Assembly (NCBI RefSeq): GCF_004310325.1
Contig: NZ_SIRT01000003.1
Location: 62,001-126,000 of the forward strand
DNA length: 64,000 nucleotides
Reading direction: 5' to 3'
Origin: Hyunsoonleella flava
GTDB lineage: Bacteria > Bacteroidota > Bacteroidia > Flavobacteriales > Flavobacteriaceae
Part shown: positions 1-7,193 of the stretch, piece by piece
How the letters are laid out: every line of letters begins with the position of its first letter
How positions within the stretch are numbered: position 1 is the stretch's first letter
Notes under the pieces: generated by a model
The model's input: the letters and a program-made list of their open reading frames with translations, nothing else
Told to the model about the DNA's origin: nothing
Databases searched by the model: none
Translations under genes and position numbers: made by a program

Positions 1-1
1 C

Positions 2-139
2 ATAAAAGAATTTTCGGAATACTTTGGACATAAAATTGACGTTAAAGTCTCTAAAAATGGGAAAGGTAAAATTATTATCCCTTTTCATTCCGAAGAAGAT
101 TTCAACCGAATTAAAAAATTAGTGCAGCGTGCCAAATAA
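2..139 (+). CDS. parB: ParB partition protein, C-terminal fragment (cut by window start)
   Basis: Only the last 45 codons are present, read in frame from base 2 to the TAA at 137-139. The peptide has the pattern of the C-terminal dimerisation domain of chromosomal ParB: it includes YFGHKIDVKV, a basic stretch (SKNGKGKI) and a final amphipathic helix ending KKLVQRAK. ParB loads as a CTP-dependent clamp on parS sites and works with ParA in origin segregation. The following order DUF5683 - dapB - lepB is the arrangement seen next to parAB in Flavobacteriaceae, which supports the call. The stop overlaps the start of the next gene by 11 bases, so the two are translationally close. ParA should lie just to the left of the window. 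Confidence 0.85.
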   Translation: MKEFSEYFGHKIDVKVSKNGKGKIIIPFHSEEDFNRIKKLVQRAK

Positions 140-746
140 ACTCTTTTTAGCAGGTTTTATCACTCTGTTTTGTTGCTTTATTTCCTTTTCCCAAGAAAAA
201 GATAAACCAACACAAGATAGCATTCCAGAAGCTGTAGTAATTAAAGACACCATAGTAAAAACCAAACCAATTGACCCTTTAAGACCTGCAAAAGCGGCAT
301 TTCTATCTGCGGTTTTACCTGGTTTAGGGCAAGCTTACAACAAAAAATATTGGAAAATCCCCATTGTTTATGGTGCATTGGGTACTGGCATGTATTTCTA
401 TTTGACCAACGACAAAGAATACAGAAGGTATCGCGATGCGTATAGACGACGATTGGCTGGTTTCCAAGATGATGAGTTTTATTTCGATTCTCAAGGCAAT
501 CAGCTATCATCTCCAAGAGTTACCGATGATGGCTTAATTAGAGCGCAGGAGTTGTTTAGGCGAAATAAAGAGGTTTCGCTTTTGGTGACTATTGGGCTAT
601 ACGCCTTAAATATTATTGATGCCAACGTTGATGCGCATTTATTACAATATAATGTGGATGAAAATCTTACCTTAGCGCCACATTACGAACTGAACGACAT
701 GGATATGAGCAGTACCGTAGGACTGAGTTTAAACTGGAAATTTTAA
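129..746 (+). CDS. DUF5683 family exported protein
   Basis: This 205-residue protein begins at a GTG inside the last codons of parB. A hydrophobic N-terminus (about residues 4-21, ending at SFSQ) looks like a signal peptide. The middle part, about residues 50-120, contains KAAFLSAVLPGLGQAYN and a following membrane-like stretch (IPIVYGALGTGMYFYL), which are the marks of the DUF5683 family found beside parB in Flavobacteriia. A second hydrophobic stretch near residue 155 (LLVTIGLYALNIIDAN) suggests a small envelope protein. Its role is not known. No ATG would give a complete signal peptide, so the GTG start is preferred. Confidence 0.75.
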   Translation: MPNKLFLAGFITLFCCFISFSQEKDKPTQDSIPEAVVIKDTIVKTKPIDPLRPAKAAFLSAVLPGLGQAYNKKYWKIPIVYGALGTGMYFYLTNDKEYRRYRDAYRRRLAGFQDDEFYFDSQGNQLSSPRVTDDGLIRAQELFRRNKEVSLLVTIGLYALNIIDANVDAHLLQYNVDENLTLAPHYELNDMDMSSTVGLSLNWKF

Positions 747-772
747 TCCATAATGAACATTAAGTAAGACAT

Positions 773-1477
773 ATGAATATAGCTTTACTAGGATATGGCA
801 GAATGGGGCAAACCATTGAAAAAATTGCAATTAGCAGAGGGCACAACATTGTTTTAAAAATAGATAAGGACGATACCGATTACGACATCACAAAAGCCGA
901 TGTAGCTATTGATTTTAGTATACCATCAGTAGCATTCGGTAATATTTCAAATTGTTTAAAACATGGCGTTCCTGTGGTTTCTGGAACTACAGGATGGTTA
1001 GCAGATTACGATAACGCCGTGGCGTTATGCAAAGAGAAAAACGGTGCATTTATATATGCTTCAAATTTTAGTTTAGGTGTCAATATATTTTTTGAGTTGA
1101 ACAAAAACTTAGCTAAAATGATGAGCAATCTGTCTCAATATAAAGTTACCATGGAGGAAATCCATCACACTAAAAAATTGGATGCACCAAGCGGAACTGC
1201 TATTACTTTAGCGGAAGGTGTTATTGAAAACAATGAAAATTATAAAGCTTGGAAATTGGATGATGCAGCTGGAAAAACTATTCCTATTACGGCAAAACGT
1301 ATTGCTGATGTTCCTGGAACACACACCGTTAATTATGAAAGTGAAGTTGACACTATATCCATAGAACACATTGCCCATAATCGTCAAGGTTTTGCACTTG
1401 GTGCCGTTGTAGCAGCGGAATGGCTAGTTGGGAAAACAGGAATTTTCACTATGAACGATGTGTTAAATATTGGTTAA
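773..1477 (+). CDS. dapB: 4-hydroxy-tetrahydrodipicolinate reductase
   Basis: DapB reduces hydroxy-tetrahydrodipicolinate with NAD(P)H in the diaminopimelate/lysine pathway, in the cytoplasm. The 234-residue product starts with a Rossmann motif (GYGRMG, residues 7-12). It carries the active-site region EIHHTKKLDAPSGTA, with the proton donor His pair at 131-132, the catalytic Lys at 134-135, and the substrate-binding DAPSGT at 137-142. The length is slightly below the usual 240-270, typical of Bacteroidota versions. It follows the DUF5683 gene by 26 bases and precedes lepB by 67, probably one operon. The identification is firm. Confidence 0.96.
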   Translation: MNIALLGYGRMGQTIEKIAISRGHNIVLKIDKDDTDYDITKADVAIDFSIPSVAFGNISNCLKHGVPVVSGTTGWLADYDNAVALCKEKNGAFIYASNFSLGVNIFFELNKNLAKMMSNLSQYKVTMEEIHHTKKLDAPSGTAITLAEGVIENNENYKAWKLDDAAGKTIPITAKRIADVPGTHTVNYESEVDTISIEHIAHNRQGFALGAVVAAEWLVGKTGIFTMNDVLNIG

Positions 1478-1544
1478 CAGCATTAATTATTGTAACAAGA
1501 ATTACGTTTTTCGCTCTAATGAGCGTTTTAAAAAAGATTAAAAG

Positions 1545-3161
1545 ATGACTCTTACTCAGTGGCTTGTATTTTTATTAATCATTCAAATCATCCATGGATT
1601 AGGCACATGGAAACTTTATATTAAAGCTGGACGGCAAGCTTGGGAAGCATTTGTTCCTGTATACAATGGCGTTGTGTTAATGAAAATTATCAATCGCCCT
1701 TGGTGGTGGATTATTTTGCTCTTCTTACCTATTGTAAATCTCATTATGCTCATGGTAGTTTGGGTAGAAACCGCCAGAAGCTTTGGTAAAAACACATATC
1801 TAGATACCTTTTTAGCTATTGTTACTTTAGGGTTTTACAATTATTATTTGAATTATCTAGCTGATGTAACGTACGTTGAAGACAGAAGCTTGATGCCAAA
1901 ATCCAGCTCTGGAGAGTGGACAAGCTCTATATTATTCGCAATAGTAGCTGCAACTATAGTACATACCTATTTTATGCAGCCATTCACTATTCCATCTTCA
2001 TCTTTAGAAAAATCGCTATTGGTTGGAGATTTTCTGTTTGTAAGCAAGTTTCATTACGGTGCCAGAGTACCTATGACTACCGTTGCATTACCAATGGTTC
2101 ATGATAGCATTCCTAAACGAATTAAAATTAAAGGTGTAAAAATCCCTATTCCCTTTGGAGGTAAGAAATCTTATTTATTTGATGATCATATAGAAAGTGG
2201 CTCATGGAAAAACAAATTACAGCTACCATACACTAGAATCCCGGGATTTCAAAAAATTAATCGCAACGATATTGTGGTGTTCAATCAACCAGCGGATACA
2301 TTGCTGGATATGAATGATTTTACACCAGATAGAAACTATTATAAACCAATAGATAAAAAAACTAACTTAGTAAAGCGATGTGTTGGCCTGCCAGGAGATT
2401 CTTTAGAAGTAAGAAATGGTTTTGTCTTCATCAATGGTAAACAGAATGAATTACCTGACAGGGCTAGGCTTCAATTTAGTTACCTGGTTCAGCCAAAAAC
2501 AAATCAATTTAATCCAAAATACTTAAAGGAACGGTATGATATCACAGATGGTTTTGGGATTATAAATCAGCAAAACACATATTACTTCTCGGCAATTTCG
2601 GATGAAGCCGCTGCACAATTCAAAAATCATCCAAATGTTCAAAATATTGTTATAAACAAAAAAGAAAAAGGTGTTAAGGGAGCAGATATTTTTCCTGACC
2701 ACCCTGACTACAATTGGAATATAGATTTTTTCGGTCCATTATATATCCCTAAAAAAGACGCTACAATCGATATTAATTTAGAGGTTTTACCATTATACAA
2801 ACGTGTTATTACTGAATATGAAGGCAACACCTTAAAAGTTCAAGGGAATCAAATTCTAATTAATGGCGAAGTAGCTAACACTTATACATTCAAGCAAGAT
2901 TACTATTGGATGATGGGTGATAACCGCCATAATTCCATAGATGCCAGACGTTGGGGCTTTGTACCATTTGACCATGTGTTTGGAAAAGCTGTTTTTGTGT
3001 GGATGAGTTGGGACGGCTTCCCAAATGCAAGATGGGAACGTTTCTTTACCACAGTTCATGGAGAAGGTAAACCAATTTCATACTTAATTCCATTTTTGGT
3101 GTTGTTATTGGGTTGGATTGGGTTTAACAAGTGGCGCAAACGTAAAAAAGCGAAGTCATAA
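1545..3161 (+). CDS. lepB: Signal peptidase I, long Bacteroidota form
   Basis: This is the membrane serine protease that removes signal peptides from exported proteins. At 538 residues it is far longer than the E. coli enzyme. Residues 1-110 hold several hydrophobic segments of a DUF5684-like N-terminus, then another membrane segment near 128-142. The nucleophile is Ser153 in the motif PSSSLEKSLLVGD. The general base is Lys277 in VKRCVGLPGD. The spacing between the two (about 124 residues) is more than twice that of E. coli LepB, so the intervening domain is enlarged. The box GDNRHNSIDARRWG and a C-terminal membrane helix followed by a basic tail complete the family pattern. It lies in the dapB - wbqC-like run. 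Confidence 0.95.
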   Translation: MTLTQWLVFLLIIQIIHGLGTWKLYIKAGRQAWEAFVPVYNGVVLMKIINRPWWWIILLFLPIVNLIMLMVVWVETARSFGKNTYLDTFLAIVTLGFYNYYLNYLADVTYVEDRSLMPKSSSGEWTSSILFAIVAATIVHTYFMQPFTIPSSSLEKSLLVGDFLFVSKFHYGARVPMTTVALPMVHDSIPKRIKIKGVKIPIPFGGKKSYLFDDHIESGSWKNKLQLPYTRIPGFQKINRNDIVVFNQPADTLLDMNDFTPDRNYYKPIDKKTNLVKRCVGLPGDSLEVRNGFVFINGKQNELPDRARLQFSYLVQPKTNQFNPKYLKERYDITDGFGIINQQNTYYFSAISDEAAAQFKNHPNVQNIVINKKEKGVKGADIFPDHPDYNWNIDFFGPLYIPKKDATIDINLEVLPLYKRVITEYEGNTLKVQGNQILINGEVANTYTFKQDYYWMMGDNRHNSIDARRWGFVPFDHVFGKAVFVWMSWDGFPNARWERFFTTVHGEGKPISYLIPFLVLLLGWIGFNKWRKRKKAKS

Positions 3162-3187
3162 AACATAAACTGGAAAATTGAAGTTTA

Positions 3188-3808
3188 ATGGATATACTCA
3201 TTCATCCCACATATTTTCCAAATATTGCTCACTTTTCGGCTATTGCACAATCTGAACAAACCACTTTTGAACTTGCCGATAGTTTTGTAAAACAAACCTA
3301 TCGCAACAGATGCTATATTTATGGCGCCAATGGTAAATTATCCTTGACTATCCCCGTAATTTATTCCCAAAAAAACAGACAACTTTACAAGGATGTAAAG
3401 ATTTTTAATGCCGAAAAATGGCAATTGCAACATTGGAAATCATTAGAATCTGCCTACCGCACCTCTCCCTTTTTTGAATTTTATGAAGACGAACTAAGGC
3501 CTTTGTTTTTTGAAGCCGAAACACATTTAATGAACTTTAATTTGAAATGTTTTCAAACCATATGTGATTGCTTACAACTGGAAATAGAAACTACAAGAAC
3601 TAAATCTTTTGAAAAAACATTAATCGACCAAACCGATTTTAGGTTTTTGGTTGATGCCAAAAATGAACTTGATTTTGGTTTTGAAAATTACACGCAAGTG
3701 TTCCACAATAAGCATGGTTTTATACCAAATCTTAGTATTCTAGATTTGTTGTTTAATGAAGGCCCTAATACCTTAAATTATTTAGAGTCTCAAGCCATCG
3801 CTATATAA
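3188..3808 (+). CDS. WbqC family protein
   Basis: This is a 206-residue soluble protein of the WbqC/WbpP-associated family. The diagnostic N-terminal part is IHPTYFPNIAHFSAIAQSE, followed by SFVKQTYRNRCYIYGANG and LSLTIPV. The family is linked to O-antigen biosynthesis by genetic context in Gram-negatives, but its reaction is uncertain. Here it sits 26 bases after lepB and one base before the DUF6122 gene, the usual flavobacterial order. No signal peptide or membrane segment is visible. Family membership is clear; function is not. Confidence 0.85.
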   Translation: MDILIHPTYFPNIAHFSAIAQSEQTTFELADSFVKQTYRNRCYIYGANGKLSLTIPVIYSQKNRQLYKDVKIFNAEKWQLQHWKSLESAYRTSPFFEFYEDELRPLFFEAETHLMNFNLKCFQTICDCLQLEIETTRTKSFEKTLIDQTDFRFLVDAKNELDFGFENYTQVFHNKHGFIPNLSILDLLFNEGPNTLNYLESQAIAI

Positions 3809-3809
3809 T

Positions 3810-4118
3810 ATGATTCAGCCCATAGCACATTACGGTTGTCATCTTCTGTTACCTCTTTTGGTAGCAGTACTCTTTTTTAAAGTAAATTGGAAAATAGCAT
3901 ATCTCATCATGCTTGCTGGATTTTTGATTGATATAGATCATTTACTGGCTAGCCCAATTTTCGATCCCAACAGATGCAGTATAGGCTTCCATCCGTTGCA
4001 CTCCTCTTTCGCTATTTTGTTTTATATTTTTTTATGCTTCCCAAAGAAATCTCGAATAGTAGGCTTAGGATTGGTAATTCACATTATTGCTGATGTGGTA
4101 GATTGCACTTTTATCTAA
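3810..4118 (+). CDS. DUF6122 family small membrane protein
   Basis: This 102-residue protein is mostly hydrophobic and has about four membrane segments. It has conserved-looking polar residues between them: HYGCH near residue 7, DIDHLLASPIFDPNRC around 41-56, FHPLHS and a C-terminal HIIADVVDC. The His/Asp pattern resembles membrane proteins with a metal site, such as the YdjM-like hydrolases, but that is inference. It starts one base after the stop of the WbqC-like gene, so it is almost surely co-translated. It is a conserved hypothetical of Flavobacteriia. Confidence 0.75.
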   Translation: MIQPIAHYGCHLLLPLLVAVLFFKVNWKIAYLIMLAGFLIDIDHLLASPIFDPNRCSIGFHPLHSSFAILFYIFLCFPKKSRIVGLGLVIHIIADVVDCTFI

Positions 4119-4124
4119 TAAGAT

Positions 4125-5150
4125 TTAACCCTTCAAATCTAAAGTAGTCATAATAGGATAATGGTCTGAATAATGCGCATTATATGCCTTAAACCCGTTT
4201 ACATCAAAGTCTTCATCAGCTAAGATAAAATCAATTCTAATAGGAAAAAATTTAAAATCATAGGTGCGTCCAAATCCATTACCAGCCTCCTTGAAGGTGT
4301 CATTTAAATCGCCTTTAATATTCCTGTAAACATATGAAAAGGCAGTATTATTAAAATCGCCGCAAATAATCATTCTGTAAGGACATTGCTCTTTATGCAA
4401 TAAGAATAGTTCCGTTTGAAATTGCTGCATCTTAAATGTGTTTCCTACACGCTTAAACAGTCGCTCCGAATTTTCCTTTTTTAGACTTTCTGCTTTTGTA
4501 TCTATTCGCATAGATTCCAGGTGCACATTATATACGCGAACCGTATCTGATTGTATTTGAACATCGGCATATATGGCATTATTGGATGTTTCAGGAAACT
4601 CTACCGAACCAGAATTCACTATTGGAAAATTTGAGAAAATGGCTTGTCCGTATTTGGTCTTTTTTCCAGATAGCTTTTCATATTTATACTTGTAAAAAGA
4701 CAAATCTACATTTTTATGGGGATGATATTCCTGTAAGCTTAAAATGTCTGGAGCTTCTGTTTTTATCAGGTCAACAATTTTAGTTTCAATACTATCTTTA
4801 GGAATCCATTTGTACAAATTAAACAAGCGCACGTTAAAATTCATCACTTTAAAATTCCCTTCGGTGTCCACCTGCTTTGAGGATGAAAACTTGTAAAGCG
4901 ACCCAAATGAAAAGTAACCAATAGCCAAAACCACAAGGGATAACATAAACTTTTTTTTCAACTTTACCAGCCAATACAAAAAGAACAGGACATTTATTAG
5001 AATTAAAAATGCTACACCTAAACTTAAAACGGAAAGTATAGAAAATGTTTTTGGAGGCAAGAAGGGCAAAACATAAGATAGCAGGAGCACTATAGCTAAT
5101 ATTCTATTGATGAACCAAAGTACTTTATCAATAAAACTTGCTTTTTTCAT
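4125..5150 (-). CDS. Membrane-anchored endonuclease/exonuclease/phosphatase family protein
   Basis: The product has 341 residues. Residues 1-100 contain three hydrophobic segments, so the catalytic domain is membrane anchored. The EEP fold motifs follow in order: MNFNVRLFN, SLQEYHP with the metal-binding Glu, VYNVHLES, ICGDFNNT with the Asp/Asn pair, RIDFILAD, and YSDHYPIMTTL with the Asp-His pair. All catalytic residues appear intact. Substrates in this family range from DNA to phospholipids and phosphoproteins, and the sequence does not tell which applies. It faces the DUF6122 gene convergently with a 6-base gap and no hairpin between them. Confidence 0.85.
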   Translation of the reverse strand: MKKASFIDKVLWFINRILAIVLLLSYVLPFLPPKTFSILSVLSLGVAFLILINVLFFLYWLVKLKKKFMLSLVVLAIGYFSFGSLYKFSSSKQVDTEGNFKVMNFNVRLFNLYKWIPKDSIETKIVDLIKTEAPDILSLQEYHPHKNVDLSFYKYKYEKLSGKKTKYGQAIFSNFPIVNSGSVEFPETSNNAIYADVQIQSDTVRVYNVHLESMRIDTKAESLKKENSERLFKRVGNTFKMQQFQTELFLLHKEQCPYRMIICGDFNNTAFSYVYRNIKGDLNDTFKEAGNGFGRTYDFKFFPIRIDFILADEDFDVNGFKAYNAHYSDHYPIMTTLDLKG

Positions 5151-5163
5151 AGTTATTCAACGC

Positions 5164-5191
5164 TTGATGACCGTTGCTTGGTGACCGAAGT
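5164..5191. repeat. Decayed heptamer repeat, left of the four-helix-bundle gene
   Basis: Reading in sevens gives TTGATGA, CCGTTGC, TTGGTGA, CCGAAGT. The two units ending in TGA are near copies, and the two starting with CCG are related. The core TGACCGTTG (5168-5176) is the reverse complement of CAACGGTCA at 5572-5580, so this tract and its partner form inverted flanks around the gene between them. Confidence 0.6.
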
Positions 5192-5544
5192 TATTTAAGG
5201 TTATTCCTGAAAGCGACCATCATATTCATGAGATAAAACGCCTCATCATAATACTTTTCAAATTGACTTTCATTTATATAACTCCTGTATTTAGCTTTAT
5301 GTAAACAAGTCACCACCTCAGCCAATGATCTGATGGCATATCCGACAAATTTATTTTGCTCCAAATTCGATTGCCCTATTGAACCTTCTGAAATATTAAG
5401 TGCAACTGAATCCATTGCTCGTAAAAGTTGCGAAGATAAATTATATTTCTCCTTAGCTGGAAATCTATCTACAAGAAGATTTACATCTTCACCCATTTCC
5501 ATTGACTTCTGCCATATTTTTAGTTTTTCAAACTTAAACTTCAT
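5191..5544 (-). CDS. Four-helix-bundle protein (23S rRNA intervening-sequence protein family)
   Basis: This is a 117-residue protein when begun at the ATG at 5544, giving MKFKFEKLKIWQKSMEM. An upstream in-frame start at 5574 exists but adds residues unlike the family. Hallmarks are IWQKSMEMGEDVNLL, SSQLLRAMDSVALNISEGS and KFVGYAIRSLAEVVTCLHKA, all amphipathic helices. Relatives were first found encoded within intervening sequences of 23S rRNA genes and resemble the avd accessory protein of diversity-generating retroelements. Here there is no rRNA and no reverse transcriptase. The gene stands alone between two unrelated genes and is bracketed by inverted short repeats. A nucleic-acid-binding role is plausible but unproven. 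Confidence 0.8.
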   Translation of the reverse strand: MKFKFEKLKIWQKSMEMGEDVNLLVDRFPAKEKYNLSSQLLRAMDSVALNISEGSIGQSNLEQNKFVGYAIRSLAEVVTCLHKAKYRSYINESQFEKYYDEAFYLMNMMVAFRNNLK

Positions 5545-5567
5545 ATTACAACATAAATTAAAGGCTT

Positions 5568-5588
5568 CCGTCAACGGTCAACTATCAA
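5568..5588. repeat. Decayed heptamer repeat, right of the four-helix-bundle gene
   Basis: Three clear units of seven are visible: CCGTCAA, CGGTCAA, CTATCAA. The stretch CAACGGTCA at 5572-5580 is complementary to TGACCGTTG at 5168-5176 on the other side of the gene. It lies between the four-helix-bundle start and the stop of the rhomboid gene. Confidence 0.6.
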
Positions 5589-5598
5589 ATACCATTTA

Positions 5599-6444
5599 CT
5601 ATTTTCCTGCTCTAAAGAGAAAATCCTTTTCTTCAGCGGTTAGACTATCATAACCACTTTTACTGATTTTATCTAAGATAACATCCACTTTCTTCTGGTT
5701 GTTAAACTCTTTAAAATCGGCTTTAGTATATCCACCAACCTTACTTTTATTTTTGTGTACGGTTTTAAGAGGACTTTTCTTTTTAAACTTAAAAAAACTG
5801 ATGATAGTATCCATGAATTTTTCAAATCCTTTACCAATATCATTCCCTTTGGTAAGTTGTTTTGCATAAACAAAACCCAATAACGCACCTCCCAAATGTG
5901 CTAAATAACCACCACCATTATCTCCAAAAAGCCTTAGTGCATCAATAGTAACAAAAAAAGCACCTATATACCATAATTTAATATTGAATGTGAAAATGCG
6001 CACTTCCTGTTGCGGCATATAAGTACATAAAAAAATTAATACTGCTATTACTGAAGCTGATGCACCGACCAAAGCATCTCTTGGATTACTCTTTGGTAAA
6101 AAATCGTAAAACAATAGATATATAATTGCCCCACTAATACCTCCTAAAAAGTAAATATTCAATGCCATTTTAGACGAAAACAAGTTTAAAAACATCCGCC
6201 CAACAAAGTACAACAGCAACATATTGAAAATTATGTGCGACCAACCACTATGCACAAAAGCATAAGTAATAATACTCCATGGCTTTAAGATTAGCTTACT
6301 AAATTCAACAGGTAATTGCAACCAAGATATTAAGGGAGAAAACACTAAACTTAAAAGAAAAACAGCAACGTTAATCACGATTATTTTCTCTAATATATTT
6401 AATCGTGACAGTTTATCTTTTATGTCTTGATTTAAAGATGTCAT
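5599..6444 (-). CDS. Rhomboid family intramembrane serine protease (first of two)
   Basis: The product has 281 residues from the ATG at 6444, which overlaps the stop of the upstream rhomboid gene as TAATG. An upstream TTG at 6453 is less likely. Membrane segments fill residues 20-200. The nucleophile motif is GASAS (in LVGASASVIA), and the partner histidine is in YLAHLGGALLG. A hydrophilic tail of about 80 residues, rich in Lys (KFKKKSPLKTVHKNKS), ends the protein and probably faces the cytoplasm. The motif GASA replaces the commoner GxSG. Rhomboids cleave membrane proteins within or beside the bilayer; the targets here are unknown. Confidence 0.88.
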   Translation of the reverse strand: MTSLNQDIKDKLSRLNILEKIIVINVAVFLLSLVFSPLISWLQLPVEFSKLILKPWSIITYAFVHSGWSHIIFNMLLLYFVGRMFLNLFSSKMALNIYFLGGISGAIIYLLFYDFLPKSNPRDALVGASASVIAVLIFLCTYMPQQEVRIFTFNIKLWYIGAFFVTIDALRLFGDNGGGYLAHLGGALLGFVYAKQLTKGNDIGKGFEKFMDTIISFFKFKKKSPLKTVHKNKSKVGGYTKADFKEFNNQKKVDVILDKISKSGYDSLTAEEKDFLFRAGK

Positions 6445-7190
6445 TAATACCAACGATTTCGGTTAAACTGTGTTTTTTTCCAGTACCACATGATGATTGC
6501 TCCTGTTATAGCTCCACCTACGTGGGCAAAGTGTGCAATGTTTACACCTCCAAAAATAGATTGTCCTGAAAGACCCAGAAAAGTTTCAAGAATAAGTATA
6601 CCTGGAATAAAATATTTTGCTTTTACAGGTATTGGTAAAAAAATCAACATTAATTCAGCATTGGGGTTCATAATACCGAAAGCTGCTATGATTCCCATTA
6701 AACATCCCGATGCCCCTACCATACCAGTATTAAAAATTTGAAAAATATCTTCCAACTGCTCAAATTGAACTCTAGAAACACCTGTTGGAGGAACCCCTGA
6801 TGACAGTGATTTAATAAGTTCCGATTCAGTATAACCTGAAGTCACTAATTCGTTAAATGTTGGTAAAAACCTAAAATAATATTCCCCTAACTGTAAAGCT
6901 AAAGCCCCTAATCCAGCCGAAAAGTAAATGAATAAAAAACGCTTGGAACCTAAAGCTTGCTCCACAGGAGAGCCAAACATCCACAATCCAAACATATTAA
7001 GTGCTAAGTGCATTAACCCACCATGCATAAACATGTGTGTTACAATTTGCCACGGCTGAAACGCCGGGTTTTTTGGAAAATACATTGTAAACCAATTAGA
7101 AAAAAGGTCATTCCCAATTGCTATTGTCCCCACAAACATTATCACATTAATGATAATTAAATGCTTTACGGTATCTGTAATCCTCATCAT
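6444..7190 (-). CDS. Rhomboid family intramembrane serine protease (second of two)
   Basis: This is a 248-residue polytopic membrane protein. It shows the rhomboid Ser motif GASG in GMVGASGCLMG, the N-terminal loop with HMFMHGGLMHLALNM, and the catalytic His in FAHVGGAITG. The loop between the second and third helices carries an insert of about 40 residues (FNELVTSGYTESELIK and onward). It is transcribed from the mutL side, 3 bases after the mutL stop, and overlaps the next rhomboid gene by one base. The mutL - rhomboid - rhomboid run is therefore likely one operon. Confidence 0.9.
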   Translation of the reverse strand: MMRITDTVKHLIIINVIMFVGTIAIGNDLFSNWFTMYFPKNPAFQPWQIVTHMFMHGGLMHLALNMFGLWMFGSPVEQALGSKRFLFIYFSAGLGALALQLGEYYFRFLPTFNELVTSGYTESELIKSLSSGVPPTGVSRVQFEQLEDIFQIFNTGMVGASGCLMGIIAAFGIMNPNAELMLIFLPIPVKAKYFIPGILILETFLGLSGQSIFGGVNIAHFAHVGGAITGAIIMWYWKKTQFNRNRWY

Positions 7191-7193
7191 AAT

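Noticed and set aside
1-139. Replication origin near the parB end
   Set aside because: Only the tail of parB is in the window. No DnaA-box cluster was noticed by eye, and no dnaA or dnaN is present; recF at 11.2 kb is not a marker of oriC in this phylum.
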